Below, in pieces: positions 30,663 through 40,674 of a DNA stretch of 64,000 bases. The notes under the pieces were generated by a model, which did not search any database, had not been told where the DNA came from, and saw nothing but the letters and a program-made list of their open reading frames with translations. How positions within the stretch are numbered: the first letter of the stretch is position 1; every line of letters starts with the position of its first letter. The stretch comes from Thiobacillus thioparus DSM 505 (lineage in GTDB: Bacteria; Pseudomonadota; Gammaproteobacteria; Burkholderiales; Thiobacillaceae), in contig NZ_KB891332.1 in the NCBI RefSeq assembly GCF_000373385.1, positions 109,206 to 173,205 of the forward strand, in the 5' to 3' direction. The position numbers were made by a program, and so were the translations under genes.

Positions 30663-31313
30663 TTACTTCGCGGGTTTCTTGCCGCCGCGCTCATCGCGTG
30701 CCTTGACGATCAGCTGGTCGAGAACCTCGAACAGACGGGGTTCGCTGCCGGTCATCGACTCCGCGGTGGTGTATTTGCCGTCGATGATGAAGGCCGGCAC
30801 GCCCGTGATGCCGTAGGTGGAGGCAAGCCGTGCGCCCTGCGTGGCCTTGGACTGGATGGAGAACGAGCTGTAGAGGCTTTCGAATTTCTTGCGGTCCACG
30901 CCCTGCTTTGCGATCCAGCTGCCCAGCACGGCCGGATCGTCGAGGTTGAGGTTGTCCACGTGATAGGCGTCGAATACCTTGCGATGCAGGCGACTCAGTA
31001 GACCCATCTGCTCAAGCGTGTAATAGATTTTTGCACCGGGCATCCAGTCGTCGCGGAATACGGCCGGCACACGGCGAACCTGGGCATCCTTGGGCAGCTT
31101 CTTCAGCCACGCATTGAGACCGGGTTCAAGCGCGTTGCAATGCGGACAGCGATACCAGAAGAACTCCAGCACCTCGATCTTCTTACCGGTCGCAACCGGC
31201 TGCGGCACGCTGACGCGTGTGTAGTCGCGCCCTTCGAACATCTCCTCCGGCGCGGCAATGGCAGACAAGGACAAAATAGCGGCGGCAAAAAAAGCCAAAG
31301 TGCGGGCAAACAT
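30663..31313 (-). CDS. dsbA: Thiol:disulfide interchange protein DsbA
   Basis: A 216-residue periplasmic oxidase. The signal peptide (MFARTLAFFAAAILSLSAIA) precedes the thioredoxin fold with active site CPHC at 56-59 in FFWYRCPHCNALEPG and the cis-Pro loop GVPAFIIDGKY. It introduces disulfides into exported proteins and is recycled by DsbB, which is not in this window. The SD AGGAGA lies seven bases before ATG 31313, which shares a base with the stop of the upstream SPOR gene. Confidence 0.94.
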   Translation of the reverse strand: MFARTLAFFAAAILSLSAIAAPEEMFEGRDYTRVSVPQPVATGKKIEVLEFFWYRCPHCNALEPGLNAWLKKLPKDAQVRRVPAVFRDDWMPGAKIYYTLEQMGLLSRLHRKVFDAYHVDNLNLDDPAVLGSWIAKQGVDRKKFESLYSSFSIQSKATQGARLASTYGITGVPAFIIDGKYTTAESMTGSEPRLFEVLDQLIVKARDERGGKKPAK

Positions 31314-31852
31314 CAAGGCGTCTCCTGTTGAGTGGGAACTTCTTTGACCAGTGTGACCGGGATATTGTTCTGCGCGAGCAGGCTGCGGGTACGGTTTGCC
31401 TCGTCTGCGGTGTGGAACGGGCCGATGCGTACTCGGTGCAGCACGCCCTTGTTGGGGACCTCGCTGGTCTGTATGACCGCCTCGACACCCAGCAAGGCCA
31501 GTTGGGCCTTCAGGTTGTCGGCTTCGTCGGCCCGCTGGAACGCGCCTGCCTGCAGATAAAGCCGGGGTGCGGTGTTGGCGGGGGCCGCTGTGGGGGGCAG
31601 CGCACTCGACGTGTTGTCCGGCAGCACCTTGTAGAAATCGAAGCTGGGGGCGGTTTCCGGCGTAGGGGATGCCGGCGTAACGGGCTTGCTGGGGGTGTTT
31701 GCCGGTTTGCCGAGCTTGAACGGGTTGGAATCGGTTGCCCACAGCGCCACGCCTACGGCGAGGATTGCGCCGATGATGAGACCGATCAGCACGCCGGTGA
31801 AAATGGAACTACCGCCTGAGCGGCCGGATTTGCGGGAAGCGGGTTTTGCCAT
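31313..31852 (-). CDS. SPOR-domain membrane protein
   Basis: A 179-residue bitopic protein. A short basic cytoplasmic tail (MAKPASRKSGRSGG) precedes one transmembrane helix (about 17-39), a Pro/Thr/Ala-rich periplasmic linker and a C-terminal SPOR domain (about 95-172: LYLQAGAFQRADEADNLKAQL ... RVRIGPFHTADEANRTRSLL). SPOR domains bind denuded septal glycan, so the protein probably localises to the division site, like FtsN or DedD. It sits in an argS-SPOR-dsbA gene string, a common beta-proteobacterial arrangement. Confidence 0.9.
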   Translation of the reverse strand: MAKPASRKSGRSGGSSIFTGVLIGLIIGAILAVGVALWATDSNPFKLGKPANTPSKPVTPASPTPETAPSFDFYKVLPDNTSSALPPTAAPANTAPRLYLQAGAFQRADEADNLKAQLALLGVEAVIQTSEVPNKGVLHRVRIGPFHTADEANRTRSLLAQNNIPVTLVKEVPTQQETP

Positions 31853-31854
31853 GA

Positions 31855-33528
31855 CTACATTTTCTCCGGGGCGGATACGCCGAGCAAGGCCAGGCCGTTG
31901 ACGATTGCAATGCGCGTGGCGTCAGCCAGAGACAGTCGGGCAAGTTTCGTCGACGCGTCGTCGACCAGGAATTTTTCGGCGTTGTACCAGGAATGGAAAT
32001 CGCCCGCCAGCATCTGCAGGTAATGCACCAGCAGGTGCGGCGCCAGTTCGCGTGCAGCAGTGGAGACCGTTTCCGGGTATTCGGCCAGGCGCTGCAAAAG
32101 GGCCAGTTCATGCTGGGCGGTCAGCGGCGCAAGGTCGGCGCCATCGAGCGCATCGGACATGCCGCCCCATTCCTCGAACACCCGGCAGATGCGCGCGTGC
32201 GCATACTGCACGTAATACACCGGATTGTCGTTGTTGCGGGCGAGCGCCAGATCGATATCGAAGATGTATTCGGTGTCGGCCTTGCGGCTCAGCAGGAAGA
32301 AGCGCACCGCATCCTTGCTGGTCCATTCGATGAGATCGCGCAGGGTGACGTAGCTGCCGGCGCGTTTGGAGATCTTTACTTCTTCGCCGCCGCGCATCAC
32401 CCGCACCATGGTGTGCAGCAGGTAATCCGGATACCCCTTGGCGATACCCACGCCCGCAGCCTGCAGGCCTGCGCGCACCCGCGCGATGGTACCGTGGTGG
32501 TCGGTGCCCTGGATGTTGATTGCGCGCTCGTAGCCGCGCTCCCATTTGGCGATGTGGTAGGCGACGTCCGGCACGAAGTAGGTGTAGGTGCCGTCGGATT
32601 TCTTCATCACGCGGTCCTTGTCGTCGCCATAATCCGTCGTGCGCAGCCACAGCGCGCCGTCCTGCTCGTACGTCTTGTCGGCCTCGACGAGCTTCTGTAC
32701 CGTTGCCTCGACGCGCCCGCTGGTATACAGGCTCGACTCCAGGTAGTAGTTGTCGAAGCGCACCGCGAAGGCCTGCAGATCGAGGTCCTGCTCATGACGC
32801 AGGTAGGCGACGGCAAACTGGCGGATCGAGTCGAGGTCGTCGGCGTCGCCCGAGGCGGTGAATTCGCGGTCGTCCGATTTCACGGTTTTCCTGGCCAGGA
32901 AATCGGCCGCGATGTCGGCGATGTAGTCGCCGTTGTAGGCGGCTTCCGGCCACGCGGCGTCGCCTGGTTTCAGGCCTTTGGCGCGCGTCTGTACGCTATT
33001 CGCCAGCGTGGCGATCTGCATCCCGGCGTCGTTGTAGTAGAACTCGCGACACACCTCCCAGCCCTGCGCGGCGTACAGGTTGCAGATCGCGTCGCCCAAT
33101 GCCGCCTGGCGGCCGTGGCCGACGTGCAGTGGGCCGGTCGGATTGGCGGAGACGAACTCGACCAGCATCTTGTGACCTTTGCCCGCATTGCCCTGGCCGA
33201 ATTGCGCCCCGGCTGAGCGGATCTGCGGCACGATGCCATGCCAGGCGGCCGGTGTGAGATGGAAGTTGATGAAGCCGGCGCCGGCGATCTCGGCCTTGGC
33301 GATCAGCGGGGATTGCGGCAGTTCGGTGAGGATACGCTGTGCCAGTTCACGTGGATTCTTCTTCAGCGGGCGCGCCAGCTGCATTGCGGCATTGCTGGAA
33401 AAGTCGCCATGGGCAGAATTCTTTGGGCGTTCGATTTCAAGGCTGACCGGCGTGTCGGGCGCCACCGTTTCGAGGGCTTCGCCGATCAGCAGGGCGATCT
33501 GGTCTTTAAGCGGATGGGTGTTGGACAT
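31855..33528 (-). CDS. argS: Arginyl-tRNA synthetase
   Basis: A 557-residue class Ia synthetase. The N-terminal Add-1 domain is followed by the HIGH-type motif [29 protein letters not shown], and the KMSK-equivalent region ([15 protein letters not shown]). The C-terminal anticodon-binding helical domain ends LGVSAPEKM. It charges tRNA-Arg. ATG 33528 is the first of the frame. It is the first gene of the argS-SPOR-dsbA string. Confidence 0.97.
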   Translation of the reverse strand: MSNTHPLKDQIALLIGEALETVAPDTPVSLEIERPKNSAHGDFSSNAAMQLARPLKKNPRELAQRILTELPQSPLIAKAEIAGAGFINFHLTPAAWHGIVPQIRSAGAQFGQGNAGKGHKMLVEFVSANPTGPLHVGHGRQAALGDAICNLYAAQGWEVCREFYYNDAGMQIATLANSVQTRAKGLKPGDAAWPEAAYNGDYIADIAADFLARKTVKSDDREFTASGDADDLDSIRQFAVAYLRHEQDLDLQAFAVRFDNYYLESSLYTSGRVEATVQKLVEADKTYEQDGALWLRTTDYGDDKDRVMKKSDGTYTYFVPDVAYHIAKWERGYERAINIQGTDHHGTIARVRAGLQAAGVGIAKGYPDYLLHTMVRVMRGGEEVKISKRAGSYVTLRDLIEWTSKDAVRFFLLSRKADTEYIFDIDLALARNNDNPVYYVQYAHARICRVFEEWGGMSDALDGADLAPLTAQHELALLQRLAEYPETVSTAARELAPHLLVHYLQMLAGDFHSWYNAEKFLVDDASTKLARLSLADATRIAIVNGLALLGVSAPEKM

Positions 33529-33643
33529 GGTTACATTGAAGATGGGTCAGGCAGGCATCTTCAGTGTTCAAAATGGGTAGCACGCGATTATATGCGCCAC
33601 GCGCGAGGTGGCCAAACGCCCGACGGCGATTGGGTCGGGCGGG

Positions 33644-34930
33644 TCAGTCTGCCTGGAGAAGCGTCTGCGCGCGCGTGACCCAGTATTCCACGGCGGCGCG
33701 GCCGGCGCTGTCGTCCCGAAGCGCTGTCCAGCGGCGATGGACCTCTTTCAGGATATCGCAGGCCTGCCGGCGCGATTCGCTGGTCATGAGTTGGATTTCG
33801 GCCAGCGCGGCGGTGTCGTTCTCGATTCCCGCAGTGAAGGCAGCCAGTTCGTCCGGCTGGAAACCCGTCTCCAGCAGAGTGCGTTCCAGGTCGGTCAGGC
33901 GCTGGTTGACGAATGCCACCAGGGGTTCCTCGGTCACTCCGGGCGGACAGGTGTGGTGTGCGTGGCGCCACAAGCGGAACACCTCGGCCAATTGATTGAG
34001 CTGGGCCGCCACGGACTCGGACGAGACGCTGCCCGCTCCGCCTGGTCCGGCCCGCTCGCCGCTGTTGAGCAGCCTGACGAGATGGTTGATCAGTTCGGGG
34101 TCGAATTTGCGCCGGTTCATTTTCAGCATCACTGCCAGGCGAGCGGCGCCGTGGGTGTGCCAGCTCTTTTCGAACAGGGCGTTGACGGCCTCGGCCAGCA
34201 TCAGAATCTGGCCTATGCGTCCGATTTCCTCGCCCTTGAGGCCGCGTGGGTAGCCGCTGCCATCCAGCCGTTCGTGGTGTTCGAATACGGCGGTGCTGAT
34301 TTCCGGGTGGAACGCGGGATAGATTTGCAGGATGAGATAGGCCGTCATCGGATGGGCGTAGACATGGCGCATCGCGTCCGGATCGAGCGGATGGCCGGGT
34401 CGCAGCAGGGCGGGATCGATATGCAGTTCGCCGATATCGTGAAGCATGCCCGCGGCGGCGACGCTTGCGAGGTCGCGTTCGGGCAGACGGCTTTTGATGG
34501 CGAGCATGAGCGCGATCAGCGTCATCTGCACACTGTGCTCGAAAATCTCCGGGCGCCGCTCGCGTGCCACCGTGAGTTTGAACGCGAGCGGCGCGTTGAG
34601 CGGCATGGCATAGAAGGCGTTGAGCAATCGCGCGGTTCCGGGCAGGCTGGAGCGGAAAAACTGGAAGCGGGGCTCGTTATCCAGAATCTCGCGGGCGCGG
34701 TCGCGCAGGCTGGCGTTGGTGACACCGTCGGTGACAGAGAGGCATTCGTCGATGGCCGGGATCAGCTTGTGTCGCACCAGCTTTTCACGCATGGCCGAGT
34801 TGATGCGTGCCCCACGGTCGATGAGTTTGATGCCGTTGCGGGTGAATATCGCCTGGGTGGTGACGACCTCATGGGTATCGCCCAGCGCGGTCACGCTATT
34901 GATGTAGTGCTCGTCGTAATGCTCGCTCAT
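33644..34930 (-). CDS. HD-GYP domain protein, putative c-di-GMP phosphodiesterase
   Basis: A 428-residue cytosolic protein. The HD-GYP core shows the HD pair HDIGELH near residue 165, HPMTAYLIL, and HHERLDGSGYPRGLKGEEIGRIGQIL, including the intact GYP triad, so catalysis of c-di-GMP hydrolysis is plausible. The N-terminal 120 residues (with TTQAIFTRNGIKLIDRGARIN) and the helical C-terminal 130 residues do not match a sensor domain I can name. It stands alone between argS and priA. Confidence 0.87.
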   Translation of the reverse strand: MSEHYDEHYINSVTALGDTHEVVTTQAIFTRNGIKLIDRGARINSAMREKLVRHKLIPAIDECLSVTDGVTNASLRDRAREILDNEPRFQFFRSSLPGTARLLNAFYAMPLNAPLAFKLTVARERRPEIFEHSVQMTLIALMLAIKSRLPERDLASVAAAGMLHDIGELHIDPALLRPGHPLDPDAMRHVYAHPMTAYLILQIYPAFHPEISTAVFEHHERLDGSGYPRGLKGEEIGRIGQILMLAEAVNALFEKSWHTHGAARLAVMLKMNRRKFDPELINHLVRLLNSGERAGPGGAGSVSSESVAAQLNQLAEVFRLWRHAHHTCPPGVTEEPLVAFVNQRLTDLERTLLETGFQPDELAAFTAGIENDTAALAEIQLMTSESRRQACDILKEVHRRWTALRDDSAGRAAVEYWVTRAQTLLQAD

Positions 34931-35026
34931 CGGTGTTCCGTCATCGTGTGGACTTCGATCCGTGTCCCAAGATACGTTATCGAACGGAAACCGGCCTAAT
35001 TGAGGACTTTCGACATAGAAGGACCC

Positions 35027-37186
35027 CTAGAACACCAGCGGATCGACGTCGAGCGACCAGCGCGCGATACGCGGCTTGATGCGCTCGAGTTGCGGCCGCC
35101 AATCGCGCACGAAAGCCTGCAGGGCCTGGCGCTGCGCCGACTGGACCAGGAGTTGTGCGCGTTCGAGATTGGCGACACGTGCCATCGGTGCCGGCGTGGC
35201 GCCGAATACGCTGACGCCGGCTGTGTCCGGCGCCAGCGCCGCAGCGTGTTGCAGGAAGGCGAGCGCCGCATCCATCGTCGTCGCTTCGGCGCGCAGCAGC
35301 ACCTGGCGGGTGAACGGCGGCAGATCGAGCTGCTTGCGTTCGGCCAGCAGCGCGCGCGCATAGCCGGCGTAATCGTGGCGCTGCAGATAGCGGAACAACG
35401 GGTGGTCGGGGAAGGCGGTCTGGATCAGTACGCGGCCGGGCTTGTCGGCGCGGCCGGCGCGCCCGGCCACCTGCATCAGCTGGGCGAACAGACGCTCGGT
35501 GGCGCGGAAGTCCGGGCTGTAGAGGGCGCCGTCGGTGTCGAGGATCAGCGCCAGCGTCATGTTGGGAAAATCGTGGCCCTTGGCCAGCATCTGCGTGCCG
35601 ACCAGGATGTCGACTTGGCCCCCATGCACGGCTTCGCCGAGTTCAGCCCAAGCGCGCGGACGCATGGTGTCGCGGTCGATGCGGCGGATGCGTGCGGCGG
35701 GGAGGCGGGCGGCCAGCGTTTCCTCCAGCCGCTGGGTGCCCTGGCCGAGGGCCTTGAGATCGGGGTTGCCGCAGCTCGGACACTCGGGCGGGATGCGCGT
35801 CTCGAATCCGCAGTGGTGGCACTTCAATCGGTGCGAGGTGCGGTGCAGCACCAGCCGTGCGGAGCAGCGCGGGCAGGGCGACACCCAGGCGCAACTCGGA
35901 CAGTACAGTGCCGGGGCATAGCCGCGACGGTTGAGGAAGACCAGACTTTGCTCGCCGCGCGCCAGGGTGTCGGTCAGCGCTTGCAACGCGGGTCGTGTCA
36001 GGCCGTTGTCGACCGGGATGTGTTTCAGGTCGACCAGTTCAATGTCCGGCAGTTGCGCCTGGCTGATCGCGCGCTGCCTCAGTTCGATCAGCTGGTAGCG
36101 CCCATTCAGGGCCTGCGCATAGCTTTCCAGCGAAGGCGTGGCCGAGCCGAGCACCACAGGAATATCGGCCTGTTTGCCGCGGGCGATGGCGACGTCGCGT
36201 GCCGAATAGCGCAGGCCGTCCTGCTGCTTGAACGAGGCATCGTGTTCTTCGTCGACGACGATCAATCCCAGCCGGGGAAGCGGCGCGAACACGGACAGTC
36301 GGGTGCCGAGCAGGACGTCGCAGTCGGGTGCGGCGAGCCAGTTTTCCGCGCGCGCGGTTTCGTTCAAGCCGCTGTGCAGGGTGGCGATGCGGCGCCCGGG
36401 AAAACGGCGGCGGAAATGCTGTTCCAGTTGCGGAGTGAGGGCGATTTCGGGGATCAGCACCAGCACCTGCTGGCCTGTTGCCAACACCACGTCGATCAGG
36501 CGCAGATACAGTTCGGTCTTGCCGCTGCCGGTGACGCCGTGTATGAGGTGGACGCTGAATGTCCCCAGCACGGGTAGCAGGCGGTCGAGCGCAGCCTGTT
36601 GCTCGACGGTCGCTGCGGGGGCCGCCTGGGTCGGCAGCGCATGGCCGGCAGCGGGCGGCAATCGCGACCACTCCGCCCAGCCGGCGGTGACCAGCGCTGC
36701 GGCGTGGCGGCCTTGTTTCCGGAGGCGCAATGTCTCGCGCGCCTGCGGCGCAGCGCGCAGGGCGTCGAGCAGGGCGCGTTGTGCACGGGCACGGGTGGGC
36801 GGTTCGGCAGTCTGGCCTGCCTCGGTCACCGTCAGCCAGGGCTTGCCCGCCATAAACGGCGCCGCATTACGCAGGCGCGGCGGTAGCGTGGCGAGCAGGA
36901 TCGCGCCCAGCGGATAGTGGTAATAGTCGGCACAAAACTGCGCCAGGTGGAGGATATCGGGCGACAGCGCAGGGCGATCATCCAGCACGCGGATGACGTC
37001 GCGCAGCTTGTCCGCCACGATGGCGCTATCGCTCTGCCGTTCCAGGGCGACGCCGATTTGTAGCGTTCGGCCGAACGGGACTTCGACCAGGCTGCCCGAC
37101 GGCACCGGGTCAAGCTGCGCCGGCAGACGATAGTCGAACAGCCGGTGGAGCGGGGTATCGAGCGCGACCTGAAGGATGGACGGCAT
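35027..37186 (-). CDS. priA: Primosomal replication restart helicase PriA
   Basis: A 719-residue superfamily 2 helicase. The N-terminal 3' DNA-binding domain is followed by Walker A GVTGSGKTELYLRL, Walker B VDEEHD, GSATPSLES, and the zinc-binding Cys cluster (CPSCAWVSPCPRCSARLVLH ... CHHCG ... CPSCGNPDL). Motifs V/VI LVGTQMLAKGHDFPN and QVAGRAGR follow. It restarts stalled replication forks. DnaA-like boxes lie just upstream of its start (37258-37280), an unusual link noted separately. Confidence 0.96.
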   Translation of the reverse strand: MPSILQVALDTPLHRLFDYRLPAQLDPVPSGSLVEVPFGRTLQIGVALERQSDSAIVADKLRDVIRVLDDRPALSPDILHLAQFCADYYHYPLGAILLATLPPRLRNAAPFMAGKPWLTVTEAGQTAEPPTRARAQRALLDALRAAPQARETLRLRKQGRHAAALVTAGWAEWSRLPPAAGHALPTQAAPAATVEQQAALDRLLPVLGTFSVHLIHGVTGSGKTELYLRLIDVVLATGQQVLVLIPEIALTPQLEQHFRRRFPGRRIATLHSGLNETARAENWLAAPDCDVLLGTRLSVFAPLPRLGLIVVDEEHDASFKQQDGLRYSARDVAIARGKQADIPVVLGSATPSLESYAQALNGRYQLIELRQRAISQAQLPDIELVDLKHIPVDNGLTRPALQALTDTLARGEQSLVFLNRRGYAPALYCPSCAWVSPCPRCSARLVLHRTSHRLKCHHCGFETRIPPECPSCGNPDLKALGQGTQRLEETLAARLPAARIRRIDRDTMRPRAWAELGEAVHGGQVDILVGTQMLAKGHDFPNMTLALILDTDGALYSPDFRATERLFAQLMQVAGRAGRADKPGRVLIQTAFPDHPLFRYLQRHDYAGYARALLAERKQLDLPPFTRQVLLRAEATTMDAALAFLQHAAALAPDTAGVSVFGATPAPMARVANLERAQLLVQSAQRQALQAFVRDWRPQLERIKPRIARWSLDVDPLVF

Positions 37187-37528
37187 GTTAGCGGCGAATC
37201 TTGGTCGGGTATCGGGAAAGTTTCACTAACTGATTGTTAACCAAGGGTAATTTGGCGTTGTCCACGCAGGCTGTGGATAATTGTGTGGGTGATTTGTGTC
37301 GATTGCCCTCCAAAGCCCGTATTCAGGCGGGCCAGCCTTAAAGGCTAAAAAGCGGGCAGGCAGACAAATTCATATTATTCAGTCACTTACAAACATCGCC
37401 CGACTGTCAAGGGCTTGACACAAAAAAAGTTCCCGTGCGTCAAAACTGTGCATAAGTTGATGCTTCTATTGCCAAAATTACGGGCCTTGTGCACGTTTTC
37501 TGTGCACAAGGCCTTGTTTTGGCTGGAT
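37187..37528. promoter_or_regulatory. priA upstream region with DnaA-like boxes and several hairpins
   Basis: 342 AT-richer bases. It contains an inverted pair of DnaA-like boxes (TTGTCCACG at 37258-37266 and, on the minus strand, TTATCCACA at 37272-37280) and a further minus-strand TTATGCACA at 37447-37455. A palindrome TGTCAAGGGCTTGACA lies at 37405-37420. The 3' end carries the terminator of the Tim44-like gene. No gene was found. Confidence 0.5.
37483..37513 (-). terminator. Strong hairpin terminator after the Tim44-like gene
   Basis: The perfect 12-base stem GGCCTTGTGCAC/GTGCACAAGGCC with loop GTTTTCT starts 16 bases downstream of the stop at 37529. The T tract on the minus side is interrupted (TAATTTTGG). 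Confidence 0.7.
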
Positions 37529-38371
37529 TTATGCTTGCTGAATCCCGGCGATCACCCAGCCGCTCTGGCCCAGGGTAGGTTTGCTGAGGTGCCAGACTTC
37601 ATCGAACGGGGTGCCGCCGTGGTCGTCGGCCGTTTCGCGAACCATCCCGGTGAACCGGACGCTGACCACGTGGCGGCCATCTTCGTCAGTGGCTTCGAGC
37701 ACCGCAGCGTCGAGCGTCATCACGTCCGTGGTTTGCGCGGCATTGCCGCGCTCAGCCAGCTGCAGGCGGATTTCGGCGAAGACTTCGGGCGTGGTAAAGG
37801 TACGCAGGTCGTCCAGGTTGCCGGCGTCGAAGGCCGCCTGCAGGCGGATGAAGTTGAGCTTGGCTTCGCGCACGAAAGCCTCGGCGTCAAATCCGGGGGG
37901 GAAGGGATGGGCGGGGCCGCCGAATGCCGGGGCTGGCGTCTGCTCAAACCCGGAGAATGCCGGACTCCCTGCGGAGGCCGGCATGCCGGCATATTGCATG
38001 GCCGGCGCCGCGGGCGCAGCGCGGCGCATCAGGAAGCGGAACAACATGAACGCAGCCATGGCCAGCAGTGCCAGCATCAGGAAATTGGCCATTCCTTCGC
38101 CGAAGCCGAAGTGCGAAGCCAGGGCGGCAAGCCCGAGGCCGGCGGCCAGTCCTGCGATCGGCCCCATCCAACTGCGCTTCTGCGGGGTGGCCGGGGCCGG
38201 CGTGCCGGCCGTCTGCTGGCGTTGCGGCGTAGGGGCGGCCTCCTGTTTGGCGGGCGCGCTGCGCTGCATGCCGAAGGACTTGCCGCCGCCGAGGCGCCTG
38301 GCCTCAGCGTCATGGGTGGCGAACGCGAAGGTGAGGAACACGGCGAACAGGCTGATCAAGAAAGGTTTCAC
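37529..38371 (-). CDS. Tim44-like domain membrane protein
   Basis: A 280-residue protein. The signal-like hydrophobic N-terminus contains ATHDAEARRLGGGKSFG, the motif that opens the bacterial Tim44-like family. Next come a Pro/Ala/Gln-rich linker, two hydrophobic segments (WMGPIAGLAAGLGLAALASHFGFG; FLMLALLAMAAFMLFRFLM), and a C-terminal Tim44/NTF2-like domain (FDAEAFVREAKLNFIRLQAAFDAGNLDDLRTFTTPEVF ... WHLSKP). The bacterial function is not settled; roles in membrane biogenesis or calcium channelling have been suggested. The start is GTG 38371 with GGAG seven bases upstream. Confidence 0.88.
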   Translation of the reverse strand: MKPFLISLFAVFLTFAFATHDAEARRLGGGKSFGMQRSAPAKQEAAPTPQRQQTAGTPAPATPQKRSWMGPIAGLAAGLGLAALASHFGFGEGMANFLMLALLAMAAFMLFRFLMRRAAPAAPAMQYAGMPASAGSPAFSGFEQTPAPAFGGPAHPFPPGFDAEAFVREAKLNFIRLQAAFDAGNLDDLRTFTTPEVFAEIRLQLAERGNAAQTTDVMTLDAAVLEATDEDGRHVVSVRFTGMVRETADDHGGTPFDEVWHLSKPTLGQSGWVIAGIQQA

Positions 38372-38486
38372 GAGGAGGCTCCGGAATGTCGACGAGAACG
38401 GGTATGGTGACGTAAACCCAACCGTGCTGAAAAGTCGATTTTTATACGTGAATTATTCGAAATTTTCGATTCTTTCATCTGGAAAA

Positions 38487-39563
38487 TCAGTTTTCACCGG
38501 CGGCACGCATGGCCCGGCTACGGCTGTGCACGGCCTCGACCAGGACGCTGACGTTGTCCGGGTTGGTGAATTGCGAAATGCCGTGGCCGAGGTTGAACAC
38601 ATGGCCCGGGTGATTGCCGTAGCCGTCGATGATGCGTGCGACTTCGCTGCGGATGATGTCGGGCGTGCCGTGCAGGGCACTGGGATCGAGATTGCCCTGC
38701 AACGCCACCTGGTTGCTCACGCGGCGGCGCGCTTCGCCGATGTCGATGCTCCAGTCGAGGCCAACCGCATCGGCGCCGCAGGCGGCGATGGCCTCCAGCC
38801 AGTTGCCCCCTCCTTTGGTGAAGACGATGCTCGGTACGCGCCGGCCGTCGCGTTCCTTGATCAGGCCGTCGACGATGCGTGTCATGTAGGTGAGCGAGAA
38901 TTCCTGATAGGCGTGCGGCGTCAGGCTGCCTCCCCAGGAGTCGAAAATCATCACGGCCTGGGCGCCGGCCTCGATCTGCGCATTGAGGTAGTCGGTCACG
39001 GCCCGGGTGTTTACTTCGAGGATGCGGTGCAGCAGATCCGGGCGGCTGTACAGCATGGTCTTGATGTGGCGGTAGTCGTCCGAGCCACCGCCTTCAATCA
39101 TGTAGCAGGCCAGCGTGTAGGGGCTGCCGGAGAAACCGATCAGCGGCACCGAGCCGTCGAGCGCGCGACGGATCGAACGCACCGCATCCATCACGTAGCC
39201 GAGTTTGTCGGTCGGATCGGGGGCGGAAAGGTCGCGGATTTCCCATTCGTCGCGCAGCGGGCGCTCGAAGCGCGGACCTTCGCCGGCCGAGAAGTACAGG
39301 CCCAGTCCCATCGCATCGGGCACGGTGAGGATGTCGGAAAACAGGATCGCGGCATCGAGCGGGTAGCGCGCCAGCGGCTGCAGCGTCACTTCGGTCGCCA
39401 GATCGGGGGTCTTGCACAGGGTCAGAAAATCCCCTGCACGTGCGCGCGTGGCGTTGTATTCCGGCAGGTAGCGCCCGGCCTGGCGCATCAGCCACAACGG
39501 CGTGTAATCAGTAGGCTGGCGCAGCAGCGCGCGCAGGAAAGTATCGTTCTTGAGGGCAGACAT
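38487..39563 (-). CDS. hemE: Uroporphyrinogen decarboxylase
   Basis: A 358-residue haem biosynthesis enzyme that decarboxylates uroporphyrinogen III to coproporphyrinogen III. Family signatures are [19 protein letters not shown] near residues 22-40, [17 protein letters not shown] with the catalytic Asp, [19 protein letters not shown], and [18 protein letters not shown]. Length matches E. coli HemE (354). Confidence 0.97.
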   Translation of the reverse strand: MSALKNDTFLRALLRQPTDYTPLWLMRQAGRYLPEYNATRARAGDFLTLCKTPDLATEVTLQPLARYPLDAAILFSDILTVPDAMGLGLYFSAGEGPRFERPLRDEWEIRDLSAPDPTDKLGYVMDAVRSIRRALDGSVPLIGFSGSPYTLACYMIEGGGSDDYRHIKTMLYSRPDLLHRILEVNTRAVTDYLNAQIEAGAQAVMIFDSWGGSLTPHAYQEFSLTYMTRIVDGLIKERDGRRVPSIVFTKGGGNWLEAIAACGADAVGLDWSIDIGEARRRVSNQVALQGNLDPSALHGTPDIIRSEVARIIDGYGNHPGHVFNLGHGISQFTNPDNVSVLVEAVHSRSRAMRAAGEN

Positions 39564-39629
39564 GAAGCGAGCCAGGACGCAAAGCCGGCATTTTAGCAGG
39601 CTTGGCGTCGCCGACCCGGCGAGGGCCGA

Positions 39630-40205
39630 TCAGGTGCGGCGGAAAGACCATTTGCCACGCCCGGCCGGGCAGGCCAGCACGTCGCGTGGCCGTTGGCCGT
39701 CGACCACCAGAGTGGCGTAACGGCAGCCGTCGCGCGCCTCGCCGCGCGGCGTGAAACGATAGGCGTGACCGTCATGGCGCCACGCGACCGGTACGCCCGG
39801 ACGGCCGAGTTCCAGGGCATGGCCCATGCAGGCCCGATCGCGGGCGTCCATGCTGTCGCCGATGGCGTGCCCCAATACCGCGCCGAGCACGCCCCCGACG
39901 ACCATGCCGACGACGCGATCGTCGCGGCCGGCGACCTGTCCGCCGATGACGGCGCCGGATACGCCGCCGATGACCGCGCCGATTTCGTCGCGATTGCAGC
40001 GGCCGGCCGGGATGCCGTAGTCGTGCACATAGACGGTTCCGCTTTTGCCTTGGTAATGTCCGGCATGGCGGTCCTGTCGATGGCCGCGGTCATCGTCGCG
40101 GTGCTTTTTGTAGTAGCCGTGCGCCGGTGCATGCTCGGGTGGATCGGCCCACGCCGGGCTGCTGCCCGCGAGTGCCGCCAAGGCCAGTGTGACGGGCACG
40201 TTCAT
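39630..40205 (-). CDS. Periplasmic glycine-zipper (17 kDa antigen-like) protein
   Basis: A 191-residue protein. The signal peptide (MNVPVTLALAALAGSSPAWA) precedes a His/Asp-rich stretch (HGYYKKHRDDDRGHRQDRHAGH), a glycine-zipper 2TM segment (IGAVIGGVSGAVIGGQVAGRDDRVVGMVVGGVLGAVLGHAIGD) and a C-terminal domain with two Cys and a YRFTPRGEARDGCRYATLVVDG block. Such proteins are envelope-associated; a precise role is unknown. The SD AAGGAGC precedes ATG 40205, and the longer frame to 40439 is not supported. It follows the EF-hand-like gene (40270-40674) in the same direction. Confidence 0.8.
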   Translation of the reverse strand: MNVPVTLALAALAGSSPAWADPPEHAPAHGYYKKHRDDDRGHRQDRHAGHYQGKSGTVYVHDYGIPAGRCNRDEIGAVIGGVSGAVIGGQVAGRDDRVVGMVVGGVLGAVLGHAIGDSMDARDRACMGHALELGRPGVPVAWRHDGHAYRFTPRGEARDGCRYATLVVDGQRPRDVLACPAGRGKWSFRRT

Positions 40206-40269
40206 GACTTGCTCCTTAGATATTGTCTTCGGAATGGAATTCGATCCACGCAGCCGGTGGCGGCCGGGT

Positions 40270-40674
40270 TCAACGGGGACGGGTATCGTAGGCATAGCGT
40301 GCCTGGCGGTCATGCCGTTCCACCCGGATGTTGCGGTCGGCCTGATTGAGCGCATGGTCGAGACGCTTGAACTCGCGGGCGTCGATGATGCCGTCGGCGC
40401 GGAAATGGCGCTCCATGCCCTGGATCTCGCGCTGCTCACGTATCAAGTCGCGGACTTCGTGGCGGGTCAGGCTGCCGTTATGTTTGCCTGCCTCGATGCG
40501 ATCCATCTGCCGTGCCTGGCGCGTATTGATCTGCTGACTGTATGCCTGGCTTTGCTGGTAGGCGTACCTGACCTGAGGGTGACCGTTACGGTCCCAGTCG
40601 GCTTGCGCGGCGGTCGTCATGAGGCTCAGACCCCCCAGTATCAGCATGCCGAGACGGGTTTTAATCGGTTTCAT
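40270..40674 (-). CDS. Small periplasmic EF-hand-like protein
   Basis: A 134-residue exported protein. The signal peptide (MKPIKTRLGMLILGGLSLMTTAAQA) precedes a strongly charged helical body. RIEAGKHNGSLTRHEVRDL and ADGIIDAREFKRLDHAL resemble paired degenerate EF-hand loops (the second keeps D-G-x-I-D-x-x-E). I do not recognise a named family. The SD AGGAG lies before ATG 40674. Upstream are three 10-base-phased GTAAC repeats (40777-40801), a likely response-regulator operator. Confidence 0.72.
   Translation of the reverse strand: MKPIKTRLGMLILGGLSLMTTAAQADWDRNGHPQVRYAYQQSQAYSQQINTRQARQMDRIEAGKHNGSLTRHEVRDLIREQREIQGMERHFRADGIIDAREFKRLDHALNQADRNIRVERHDRQARYAYDTRPR

Noticed and set aside
37187..37528. 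Chromosomal origin oriC
   Set aside because: A few DnaA-like boxes are present, but the cluster is too sparse and there is no dnaA or dnaN nearby; the yidC-mnmE end and parS cluster point to an origin just left of the window.
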